DNA of 27,714 bases, from NCBI GenBank assembly GCA_036259875.1, contig DATAAZ010000036.1, positions 1 to 27,714 of the forward strand. Direction: 5' to 3'. The position numbers were made by a program, and so were the translations under genes. Below the pieces are notes generated by a model, which was not told the origin of the DNA, did not search any database, and saw nothing but the letters and a program-made list of their open reading frames with translations. Positions 7,633 to 14,924 of this stretch are shown piece after piece; positions within the stretch are counted from its first letter, which is position 1; each line of letters begins with the position of its first letter. The DNA is from DATAAZ01 sp036259875 (lineage in GTDB: Bacteria > Actinomycetota > Thermoleophilia > Gaiellales > Gaiellaceae).

Positions 7633-8163
7633 TCACACCGTCCAGTCGTCGTCGGTACCCGGGAACGTCTGCGCCGCCTCGGGCGCATCGCGTTTGTAGA
7701 GCATGAACGTGCGTCTGAACTCGATCACGACCTCACGGCGCTGGTTCACGCCGCGGCAGCGCATCGTCACGATGCCGACGCGCGGGTTCGAGCCGGACTC
7801 GCGCTTGTCGGTGATCTCGCTCTCGGCCCACAGCGTGTCGCCCGCGAACACGGGGTTGGGGAGCTTGATGTCGGTCCACGAGAGGTTGGCCGTGGCGTTC
7901 TCGCTCGTGTCCGGGACGGTCATGCCGGTGACGAGCGCGAGGGTCAAGGTCGAGTTCACGAGCGGCCGGCGGAAGCGCGTCCGCTCCGCGAAGGGGACGT
8001 TGAAGTGGACCTGGTTCGTGTTCATCGTCAGGCACGTGAACCAGACGTTGTCCGTCTCGGTGATCGTGCGCCCGAAGCGACTCCGGAAGACGTCGCCGAT
8101 GTCGAGGTCCTCGTAGAACCTGCCGCGCCAGACCTTCGGGGCGGCGCCGTGCTCAGCTGCCAT
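7633..8163 (-). CDS. MaoC-type hot-dog hydratase
   Basis: This 176-residue single hot-dog protein contains RTITETDNVWFTCLTMNTNQVHFN, the variant hydratase motif with the usual catalytic Asp and His region, followed by RPLVNSTLTLALVTG and LPNPVFAGDTLWAESEI. It resembles small MaoC proteins encoded next to CitE-like lyases, including the mycobacterial Rv2499c/Rv2498c pair as I remember it, which is linked to itaconyl/mesaconyl-type CoA hydration. The probable role is adding water to an unsaturated dicarboxyl-CoA to make the hydroxyacyl-CoA that the adjacent lyase cleaves. The start ATG 8163 has AAGGAG 8 nt upstream and overlaps the lyase gene's end by 11 nt. Much longer frames upstream are artefacts of the lyase gene. 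Confidence 0.87.
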   Translation of the reverse strand: MAAEHGAAPKVWRGRFYEDLDIGDVFRSRFGRTITETDNVWFTCLTMNTNQVHFNVPFAERTRFRRPLVNSTLTLALVTGMTVPDTSENATANLSWTDIKLPNPVFAGDTLWAESEITDKRESGSNPRVGIVTMRCRGVNQRREVVIEFRRTFMLYKRDAPEAAQTFPGTDDDWTV

Positions 8164-9028
8164 TGGAAGCGCTCCTTTCCGCCTCGGCCAGTACCTGTCT
8201 CGCGCGCTCGACGACGGGAAGGTCGACCATCTCGCCGTCGAGCCCGACGACGCCGGTGCCGCCCGACACGCCGCGGTCGTATGCCTCGACGACCCGGCGC
8301 GCCCGCTCCAGCTCGTCGCTCGTGGGGGAGAAGACGCGGTTGACGACCCCGACCTGCGCCGGGTGGATGCACATCTTTCCCCGGAAGCCGAGCGAGCGGG
8401 CGAGCCTGCACTCGGCCTCGAGGCCGTCGAGGTCCCGGAAGGCGAGGTGGACGAGGTCGAAGGGCGCCCGGAGGGCGGCCGCGGCCGAGTCGAGGACGAG
8501 CAGGGAGCGCGCCACGAGGACCTCCTGCCCGTCGTTCCGCGGCTCGAGGCGAAGCTCGACGCCGAGGTCGACCGCCCCCAGGGCGAGCGCCGCGACACGC
8601 GGCGTGGCCGCGACGTCGTATGCGCGCCTGAGGCCCGCGGCCGTCTCCACGATCGCCAGCACGGGCGGTCCGGCGTGCCCGAGCTGCACGGCCGCCTCGG
8701 GCGTCGCCTTCGGGAGGACGAGCGCGCCGAGCTCGACGTCGGCGAGCGCGCGGACATCGTCCTGCCAGAAGGGGGTGTCGGTCGCGTTCAGCCGCACGGC
8801 GACGACGTTCGTCGTCCCGGCGCCGGCCAGCACGTCCGTGACGAGCCGCCGCGCGGCCGGCTTCTCGTCGGGCGGGACGGCGTCCTCGAGGTCGGCGACG
8901 ACGACGTCGGCCTGCGACGTGAGCGCCGTCTCGAGCTTGCGCCGGTCGTTCCCGGGCGCAAAGAGGACCGAGCGTGCGGACGCGAGCGACGACACAGGCA
9001 AGTTGACATTCTTGCCGAAGTCAGACAT
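8153..9028 (-). CDS. HpcH/HpaI-CitE family lyase (citramalyl/malyl-CoA lyase-like)
   Basis: A 291-residue CitE-like TIM-barrel lyase. ARSVLFAPGNDRRKL near 18, VVVADLEDAVPPDEK near 42, the substrate Arg79 in VRLN, the metal ligands Glu128 (IVETAAG) and Asp154 (GAVDLG), and GKMCIHPAQV near 218 are all present. Members split a 3-hydroxy-acyl-CoA such as citramalyl-, malyl- or methylmalyl-CoA into acetyl-CoA plus an oxoacid. It heads the seven-gene run and overlaps the hydratase gene by 11 nt. ATG 9028 (GAGG at 9 nt) is used here. The family core begins only at about residue 17, so GTG 8995 is an alternative. That start would free the palindrome and promoter described below from coding sequence. 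Confidence 0.9.
   Translation of the reverse strand: MSDFGKNVNLPVSSLASARSVLFAPGNDRRKLETALTSQADVVVADLEDAVPPDEKPAARRLVTDVLAGAGTTNVVAVRLNATDTPFWQDDVRALADVELGALVLPKATPEAAVQLGHAGPPVLAIVETAAGLRRAYDVAATPRVAALALGAVDLGVELRLEPRNDGQEVLVARSLLVLDSAAAALRAPFDLVHLAFRDLDGLEAECRLARSLGFRGKMCIHPAQVGVVNRVFSPTSDELERARRVVEAYDRGVSGGTGVVGLDGEMVDLPVVERARQVLAEAERSASNGS
8997..9016. promoter_or_regulatory. Operator-like palindrome over a -35 box
   Basis: A perfect 6-bp inverted repeat, GGCAAG and CTTGCC, is separated by the 8 nt TTGACATT. The spacer contains the TTGACA -35 hexamer of the plus-strand promoter, so a dimeric protein bound here would block RNA polymerase. The GntR/FadR regulator encoded in the downstream operon is the obvious candidate. 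Its usual operator type was not recognised here, so the assignment is inferred. Confidence 0.5.
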
Positions 9029-9031
9029 AAA
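9003..9031 (+). promoter_or_regulatory. Sigma70-type promoter for the reductase/hydantoinase operon
   Basis: TTGACA at 9003-9008 is a perfect -35 hexamer. After a 17-nt spacer comes CATAAA at 9026-9031, which matches four of six -10 consensus positions. Transcription would begin near 9038, downstream of the ATG at 9033. A Shine-Dalgarno sequence (9054-9060) follows at a sensible distance. Such a good -35 match is unusual in DNA this GC-rich. Confidence 0.55.
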
Positions 9032-9032
9032 C

Positions 9033-10103
9033 ATGAGCCTCGTCGTCTGCCGCGAGGAGGGCGGTCTGCTGAAGGCGGTCGTGTTCCGCGAGTTCGGAGG
9101 CTCCGAGGTCCTGCGGCTCGAGGAGGTCGAGGACCCGAAGCCTCGCCGGGGAGAGGTCGTTCTCGAGGTCGACGCGTGCGCGCTCAACCACCTCGACGTC
9201 GACGTCCGCGAGGGCGTGTCCCGCTTCCCGGTCGAGCCGCCGCACGTCTTGGGCCTCGAGGTTGTCGGCCGGATCGTAGAGGTCGGGGCCGAGGTGGACG
9301 GCTGGGACGTGGGCGAGAGGGTCATGCCGTATCTCATGGACACCTGCGGGAGCTGCCGCTTCTGCATCACGGGGCGGGAGTCGCTCTGCCTCGCGGCCGG
9401 GTTCATCAGCTTCGTGCACTCCGGCGGCTACGCCGAGCGGCTCGTCTGCTCGGCGTCGCAGCTCATCCGCGTCCCGCCCGACCTCGGCGACAAGGAGGCG
9501 GCCGCGCTTCAGATCGCGTTCGCGACGGCCTGGCACATGCTCTTCACCCGGGGCAACCTGGCCGCGGGCGAGGCGGTACTCGTCAACGCCGTCGGGAGCG
9601 GGATCGGCTCCGCAGCCGTCCAGCTCGCGCACCTGGCCGGCGCGTACGTGATCGGCACCGCGTCGAGCGACGAGAAGCTCGCACGGGCGGCCGAACTCGG
9701 GATGGACGCCGGGATCAACCACGCCCGTCAGGACGTCGTCGAGGAGGTGATGCGCCTCACCGGGGGGCGCGGCGTCGACCTCGTCTACGAGCACTGCGGC
9801 GGCGACCTCTTCCAGAAAGGCCTCGACTCGCTCGACAAGGACGGGCGCCTCGTCATCTGCGGCGGCCACGCCGGCGAGGTCGTCCCCTTCGACATCATCC
9901 CGTTCTTCCGCGCGCAGAAGTCGGTCATCGGCTCCTTCGTCTACACGCGGGCCGAGGTGGAGACGTGCATCGAGCTCGCTCGCCGGGGCCGGATCGTGCC
10001 GCTCGTCCACACGTCCTTCCCGCTCGAGCAGGCGCGCGACGCGATGGAGCTCATGGAGAGCCGCGACTTCTTCGGCAAGATCGTCCTCACACCAGGGGGT
10101 TAG
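9033..10103 (+). CDS. MDR-family zinc-type alcohol dehydrogenase/quinone oxidoreductase
   Basis: A medium-chain dehydrogenase/reductase with an N-terminal GroES-like domain (RGEVVLEVDACALNHLDV), the structural-zinc cysteines in CGSCRFC and ESLC, and a Rossmann fold (LVNAVGSGIGSAAVQLA). The GHE motif histidine that normally binds catalytic zinc is replaced (HVLGLEVVG). It is therefore more like a quinone or enoyl reductase than a zinc alcohol dehydrogenase. ATG 9033 gives 356 residues and is the first conventional start. The family normally begins MKAVVF, and the CTG at 9069 leads into exactly that (344 residues) with GAGGAGG 8 nt upstream, so 9069 may be the true start. It is first in a five-gene plus-strand run and might reduce an intermediate of the pathway. 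Confidence 0.85.
   Translation: MSLVVCREEGGLLKAVVFREFGGSEVLRLEEVEDPKPRRGEVVLEVDACALNHLDVDVREGVSRFPVEPPHVLGLEVVGRIVEVGAEVDGWDVGERVMPYLMDTCGSCRFCITGRESLCLAAGFISFVHSGGYAERLVCSASQLIRVPPDLGDKEAAALQIAFATAWHMLFTRGNLAAGEAVLVNAVGSGIGSAAVQLAHLAGAYVIGTASSDEKLARAAELGMDAGINHARQDVVEEVMRLTGGRGVDLVYEHCGGDLFQKGLDSLDKDGRLVICGGHAGEVVPFDIIPFFRAQKSVIGSFVYTRAEVETCIELARRGRIVPLVHTSFPLEQARDAMELMESRDFFGKIVLTPGG
9054..9060 (+). promoter_or_regulatory. Shine-Dalgarno sequence pointing to a CTG start
   Basis: GAGGAGG at 9054-9060 ends 8 nt before the CTG at 9069, which begins the family-typical KAVVFREFGG sequence. The ATG at 9033 lies upstream of this site, has no visible ribosome binding site, and would precede the predicted transcription start. 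Confidence 0.5.
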
Positions 10104-10106
10104 CGC

Positions 10107-12230
10107 ATGAAGCGTCTCGGAGTCGACGTCGGCGGCACGTTCACGGACTTGATCTACGTGGACGACGACGCCGGCACCGTTCTCGTCCACAAGCTCTCGA
10201 CGACCCCCGACGACCCATCGGTCGGGACCGTCCAGGGCATCCAGGAGCTGACCGCGGAGGCCGGCGAAAGCCCCGCGGCGCTCGACCAGGTCTTCCACGG
10301 GACGACGATCGCGACGAACATCGTCATCGAGCACAACGGGGCCCGGGTGGGGATGATCACGACGGAGGGCTACCGGGACATCCTCCACATTGCCCGGCAC
10401 AAGAAGCCGCTCAACTTCTCCAACTACCAGGACCTCCCGTGGCAGCGGTACCCGATCGTCCGCCGCCGCTACCGGCTCACCGTCCCGGAGCGGATGACCG
10501 GCGACGGGCAGGCGCTCGTCCCGCTCGACGACGAGAAGGCGCGCGAGCGGGTGCGCGAGCTGAAGGAGGCGGGCGTCGAGGCCGTCGCGGTCTGCTTCCT
10601 CTTCTCCTTCCTCAACCCGGCGCACGAGGCTCGCGTAGCGGAGATCGTCCGCGAGGAGTTCCCGGAAGCGTTCCTCTCGGTGTCCTCCGAGGTGCTGCCG
10701 CAGTACCGCGAGTACGAGCGCTTCTCAACCGTCTGCCTGAACGCGTACATCGGCCCGAAGGTCACGAGCTACGTCCGCCGCCTCGAGGACGCCCTCAAAG
10801 ACCTCGACGTTCGCACCGGTGTTCATCTGATGACGTCGGCGAGCGGCGTGGCGACGACGGAGGCGGCGACGACCCGCCCCGTGAACCTCCTCATGTCGGG
10901 CCCCGTCGCCGGCGTCGTCGGGGGCATCTGGGCCGGGAGGCACGCGGGGTACGAGAACGTCATCACGCTCGACGTCGGCGGGACCTCGGCGGATATCGGC
11001 CTCGCCCAGGGCGGCAAGCTCCGCATGAAGCACCTCCTCGACACGAAGGTCGGCCCCTATCAGGCGATGATCCCGATGGTCGACGTCGACACGATCGGCG
11101 CCGGCGGCGGCTCCATCGCGTATGTGGACGAGGGCGGCATCTTCCGCGTCGGCCCGCGGTCGGCGGGCGCGGACCCCGGCCCGGCCGCCTACGGTCGGGG
11201 TGGCACCGAGGCGACCGCGACGGACGCGATGGTCGTGCTCGGCTGGCTGCGGCCGGAGGCGTTCCTCGGCGGCGGCATGAAGCTTCGCCCCGATCTTGCC
11301 CGCAAGGCGTTCGAGGAAGGCCCCGCGCGCGCGCTCGGCATGAGCGTCGAGGAGGCGGCGATGGGGGCGGTGCAGGTCCTGACGCACTCGATGGTGCAGT
11401 CGATCGAGGAGAACTCGGTCCGCAAGGGCTACGATCCGCGCGACTTCGCCCTCGTCGCCGAGGGCGGGGCGGGACCGCTCTTCGCGGCCCAGATCGCCGT
11501 CGAGGTCGGGACGCCGGACGTCCTCGTTCCGTCGTATCCCGGCGTTACGGCGGCACTCGGGCTCCTCGCCACGGACATGGTCTACGAGTACGCGGCCACG
11601 TCGTACCAGCGCCTCTCCAGCCTCGACACCGACGAGCTCGACGAGCGCTTCGGCGAGCTCGAGGCGGAGGCGCGGCGACAGCTCGAGGAGGACGGCATCC
11701 CGGCCGACCAGATGGTCCTCCAGCGCGTCGTGGACGCGCGCTACGCCGGCCAGGGGTACGAGCTCCGCGTCGACGTCGGCTCCGGGGCGATCGACGACGC
11801 CTGGGTCGAGAGGCTCCGTTCCGACTTCCACGAGATCCACGAGCGCGAGTACTCCCGCCGCTTCGACGAGTCGGACATCGAGGTCCCGAACATCCGCGTC
11901 CGCGGGATCGGGCTGATGCCGCCGCTCGAGCCGACGGACGCGGAGCGCGGGGAGGAGGCGCCGCCCGACGAAGCCCTCCGCTACGAGGGGCCTGCGTGGT
12001 TCCGCGTCGGCGGTGAGCTCCGCGAGGTCGCCACCCGCTACTACGATCGCGCGTCGCTCAAGGCGGGGAACCGGCTCGAGGGGCCCGCGATCGTGCACCA
12101 GTACGACTCGACGACGACGATCCCGCCGGGTCTCACCGCGACGATCGACGGCTTCGGGAACATTCTCATCGCGACCGGCGGCGCCGCGAGGGCCGAGGCC
12201 CTCGAGGCAGCCGAGGCACTGGAGGTCTGA
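10107..12230 (+). CDS. hyuA: Hydantoinase/oxoprolinase subunit A
   Basis: This 707-residue ASKHA-fold ATPase subunit starts with GVDVGGTFTD (5-14), the phosphate-binding motif, then HGTTIATNIVIEHNGA near 70, DVGGTSADIG near 290 and EGGAGPLFA near 453. These mark the N-methylhydantoinase A / 5-oxoprolinase / acetone-carboxylase alpha family. Members use ATP to phosphorylate and open a cyclic amide, or to activate a ketone for carboxylation; caprolactamase is a more recent relative. The next gene encodes the B subunit, 1 nt downstream, so this is a complete two-subunit enzyme. Surrounding amidohydrolase genes favour ring opening over carboxylation, but the substrate is unresolved. AGGGGG lies 7 nt before the ATG. 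Confidence 0.93.
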   Translation: MKRLGVDVGGTFTDLIYVDDDAGTVLVHKLSTTPDDPSVGTVQGIQELTAEAGESPAALDQVFHGTTIATNIVIEHNGARVGMITTEGYRDILHIARHKKPLNFSNYQDLPWQRYPIVRRRYRLTVPERMTGDGQALVPLDDEKARERVRELKEAGVEAVAVCFLFSFLNPAHEARVAEIVREEFPEAFLSVSSEVLPQYREYERFSTVCLNAYIGPKVTSYVRRLEDALKDLDVRTGVHLMTSASGVATTEAATTRPVNLLMSGPVAGVVGGIWAGRHAGYENVITLDVGGTSADIGLAQGGKLRMKHLLDTKVGPYQAMIPMVDVDTIGAGGGSIAYVDEGGIFRVGPRSAGADPGPAAYGRGGTEATATDAMVVLGWLRPEAFLGGGMKLRPDLARKAFEEGPARALGMSVEEAAMGAVQVLTHSMVQSIEENSVRKGYDPRDFALVAEGGAGPLFAAQIAVEVGTPDVLVPSYPGVTAALGLLATDMVYEYAATSYQRLSSLDTDELDERFGELEAEARRQLEEDGIPADQMVLQRVVDARYAGQGYELRVDVGSGAIDDAWVERLRSDFHEIHEREYSRRFDESDIEVPNIRVRGIGLMPPLEPTDAERGEEAPPDEALRYEGPAWFRVGGELREVATRYYDRASLKAGNRLEGPAIVHQYDSTTTIPPGLTATIDGFGNILIATGGAARAEALEAAEALEV

Positions 12231-12231
12231 C

Positions 12232-14145
12232 ATGTCCGTCATGGAGTACGAGGTCGGCCGACGCCCTGGCCCGCCCACACGCGAGCGCGTCGAAGTCGAC
12301 CCGATCACCCTGCGAGTGCTCGGGGGCGCCTTCCACGCGATCGCCAAGGAAATGGCGGGCGTTCTCTTTCGGATGAGCTACAGCTCCATCATCCGGGAGT
12401 CCGAGGACCTCGGCGCCGGAATCTTCGATGCCGAAGGGCGCGAGCTCTGCGAGTCCGACTCGACGCCGATGCACATCGGCTCCCTTCCCTGGTACATCCG
12501 TGGCTTCCTCTACCGGCTCGAGGGGAAGCTCCAGGAGGGAGACGTCATCGTCCACAACCACCCGTACCTCGGCGCCTCCCACAGCCCCGACGTCGCCGTC
12601 GCGGTCCCGATCTTCCACGAGGGCGAACTCCTCGGCTTCGCGGCGGTGACCGCCCACGTCCTCGACGTCGGCGGCTCGTTTCCCGGGATCAACGCCGACG
12701 CGTTCGACGTCTACGCCGAGGCGAAGATGTACAACGCGCTCCGCTGGTACGAGGCCGGGACGCTCAATGAGGACCTCGACCGGATGATCTTCGACAACGT
12801 CCGCACCGAGACGATGAACCGGGGCGACATGAACGCGATGCTCGCCGCCTGCCAGCTCGGCAAGGAGCGCTTCCTCCGCCTCGTCGAGCGTTACGGCGCG
12901 GACGTCGTCATGAGTGCCGCGTACGACTGGATGGATTACTCGGAGCGGATGCTGCGCCGGGAGATCGCGAAGATCCCGGACGGCGAATACCGCGCGCCGA
13001 CCGGCTGGCTCGACGACGACGCCCGCAACCGCGGCGTTCGCCTCCGCGTGGAGACGAAGGTGGTCGTCGAGGGCGACTCGATCACGATCGACCTGACCGG
13101 CTCGAACCCCGAGGTTCCGACCGGCTTCAACGTCCCGTTCGAGGGCTCGCTGCTCGTCGGCGCCTACTACGCCATCCGCACGATCCTGCTCGACGAGGTG
13201 GTCTTCCCCGAACACGTGCCGCAGAACGACGGCGTCTTCAGGCCCGTGGAGGTCATCGCGCCGAAGGGAACGATCTACAACCCGAACTTCCCGCGCGCCT
13301 GCTTCTCCCGCTTCACGCAGGTCCAGCGGGTCGTAGACAACGTCATCCTCGCGCTGAGCGACGCGCTGCCGGAGAAGACGACAGCGGGCAACTCCGCCGG
13401 CATCCACTTCTGCGCCTACTCGGGCTTCGACGAGAAGCAGGGGGAATACTGGCTGTACCTCGAGGTGAACGAGGGGGCGTACGGGGCGCGCCACGGCAAG
13501 GACGCGATGGACTCTGTCGACAACCTCATGGCGAACACGCGCAACAACCCCATCGAGGAGCTCGACCTCCGCTTCCCCGTGCGCTGCGACCAGTACGAGC
13601 TGCGTCCCGAGCCGGCCGCGCCCGGGAAGTGGCGGGGCGGGATCGGCATCATCCGGCGCAACCGCTACCTCGTCCCGGGGGTCTATTCGTGCGAGGGAGA
13701 CCGCCAGACCGATCCGCCGCGCGGCGTGTTCGGGGGTTGGGACGGCCTCGTCGCCTCCTGCCGCAAGAACGCCGACCGCGCCGACGAGGAGCGCCTCGAT
13801 GCGAAGGTCACCGGCGTCCCCTTCGACGCGGGCGACTTCATCGAGCTCGTCGAGCCGAATGCGGCCGGCTACGGCGACCCCCTCGAGCGCGACCCGGACC
13901 TCGTCCGCGAGGACGTCCTCGACGACTTCACGTCCCTCGAGCTCGCACGCGAGGCTTACGGCGTCGCCTTCGCCGACGAGCGAACGCTCGCGATCGATAC
14001 CGAGGCGACCGAGCGCCTGCGCGGGGAGCTCCGCGCGTCGCGGGACGGCCCCGGGAGCCTGACCGCGTACTTCGCCGAACGGCCGCCCGAGCGGGCGCGG
14101 AACCCGGTCACCGTCGCGGGCGACACGGAATTCGCGAAGAGCTAG
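12232..14145 (+). CDS. hyuB: Hydantoinase/oxoprolinase subunit B
   Basis: This 637-residue subunit B of the same enzyme begins its family domain at VDPITLRVLGGAFHAIAKEM. Further family landmarks are SSIIRESEDLGAGIFD, MHIGSLPWYI, EGDVIVHNHPYLGASHSPDV, the FPRACFSRF block near 355 and GGWDG near 500. It pairs with the A subunit encoded upstream to form the ATP-dependent cyclic-amide hydrolase or carboxylase. It is longer than many HyuB proteins because of an acidic C-terminal segment of about 80 residues after NAAGYGDPLERDP, whose function is unknown. The start ATG 12232 has GGAGG 6 nt upstream; a second ATG three codons later is possible. Confidence 0.93.
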   Translation: MSVMEYEVGRRPGPPTRERVEVDPITLRVLGGAFHAIAKEMAGVLFRMSYSSIIRESEDLGAGIFDAEGRELCESDSTPMHIGSLPWYIRGFLYRLEGKLQEGDVIVHNHPYLGASHSPDVAVAVPIFHEGELLGFAAVTAHVLDVGGSFPGINADAFDVYAEAKMYNALRWYEAGTLNEDLDRMIFDNVRTETMNRGDMNAMLAACQLGKERFLRLVERYGADVVMSAAYDWMDYSERMLRREIAKIPDGEYRAPTGWLDDDARNRGVRLRVETKVVVEGDSITIDLTGSNPEVPTGFNVPFEGSLLVGAYYAIRTILLDEVVFPEHVPQNDGVFRPVEVIAPKGTIYNPNFPRACFSRFTQVQRVVDNVILALSDALPEKTTAGNSAGIHFCAYSGFDEKQGEYWLYLEVNEGAYGARHGKDAMDSVDNLMANTRNNPIEELDLRFPVRCDQYELRPEPAAPGKWRGGIGIIRRNRYLVPGVYSCEGDRQTDPPRGVFGGWDGLVASCRKNADRADEERLDAKVTGVPFDAGDFIELVEPNAAGYGDPLERDPDLVREDVLDDFTSLELAREAYGVAFADERTLAIDTEATERLRGELRASRDGPGSLTAYFAERPPERARNPVTVAGDTEFAKS

Positions 14146-14924
14146 TGACTCGTCTGCGGAACATCCGCAGCGTGTCGGGGGACGCGGAGGCGATGCCCGT
14201 CCGCCGCGTGCGGAAGGCGTACGAGCAGGTGAACGACCAGCTCCGCGAGCTCATCGTCTCCGGCGAACTCGCCCCGGGCGAGCGGCTTCCGAACGAGGCG
14301 GTGCTCGCCCGGGAGTTCGGCGTGAGCCGCGCGACGGTGCGCGAGGCGCTCCGGATCCTGACGGCGCAGAACCTCATCCGGACGACGAAGGGGGCCGGCG
14401 GCGGGAGCTATGTCACGCTCCCGACGGTCGACCATATCTCCGAGTTCCTCCGCGGGAATCTGAACCTCCTCTCCGAGTCCGAGCACGTGACGCTCGAGGA
14501 GTTCCTCGAGCTCCGGGAGCTCATCGAGGTGCCGGCGGCGCGGCTCGCCGCCAGCCGCTCGAGCGACGGCGACATCCAGCGCCTGCGGGAGTCGATCCCC
14601 GAGCACCCGCTCCGCATGACGACGCAGGAGCAGTTCGCCTACAACAAGGGCTTCCACACGGTCATCGTCGAGGCGTGCGGGAACACGCTGCTCTACATCG
14701 CCGCACAGCCCGTCTTCACCGTCCTGCAGACGCACCTGGCCCGATCTGCGCTCGGCCGGAGCTTCCACCGCTCGATCAACGAGCACCACCGCGGCATCCT
14801 GGGGGCGATCGAGGCGGGCGACGCCGACGGTGCCGCCCGCCGGATGCAAGCGCACCTCGAGTACCTGCGCCCGGCCTACGAGCGCGCCTGGCGGCACGCC
14901 GTCGCCATCCGGAAGCGGGCGTGA
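14145..14924 (+). CDS. GntR/FadR-family transcriptional regulator
   Basis: A 259-residue regulator with a winged helix at about residues 25-90 (LIVSGELAPGERLPNE, then the recognition helix FGVSRATVREALRIL) and a C-terminal FCD ligand domain. FCD metal-site histidines are visible at His171, His214/215 and His237. The usual aspartate four residues before the first histidine is Asn167 (NKGFH), so metal or ligand binding may be altered. It is probably the local pathway regulator sensing an acidic intermediate, and may act on the palindrome at 8997-9016; both points are inference. GTG 14145 overlaps the HyuB stop by one base. ATG 14193 would also give an intact DNA-binding domain. The gene sits inside the operon, which would allow autoregulation. 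Confidence 0.9.
   Translation: MTRLRNIRSVSGDAEAMPVRRVRKAYEQVNDQLRELIVSGELAPGERLPNEAVLAREFGVSRATVREALRILTAQNLIRTTKGAGGGSYVTLPTVDHISEFLRGNLNLLSESEHVTLEEFLELRELIEVPAARLAASRSSDGDIQRLRESIPEHPLRMTTQEQFAYNKGFHTVIVEACGNTLLYIAAQPVFTVLQTHLARSALGRSFHRSINEHHRGILGAIEAGDADGAARRMQAHLEYLRPAYERAWRHAVAIRKRA

Noticed and set aside
6231..9028. Methylcitrate cycle (propionate) operon
   Set aside because: Only the PrpD-family member is present; methylcitrate synthase and methylisocitrate lyase are missing, and the lyase here is CitE-like.
8363..12016. Plus-strand open frame of more than 1,200 codons
   Set aside because: Almost entirely arginine, glycine and proline, antisense or out of frame to the lyase, reductase and HyuA genes. 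Long stop-free frames are expected at this GC content.
10725..12347. 540-codon minus-strand frame opposite HyuA
   Set aside because: Shadow of the HyuA coding sequence; no motif of its own.
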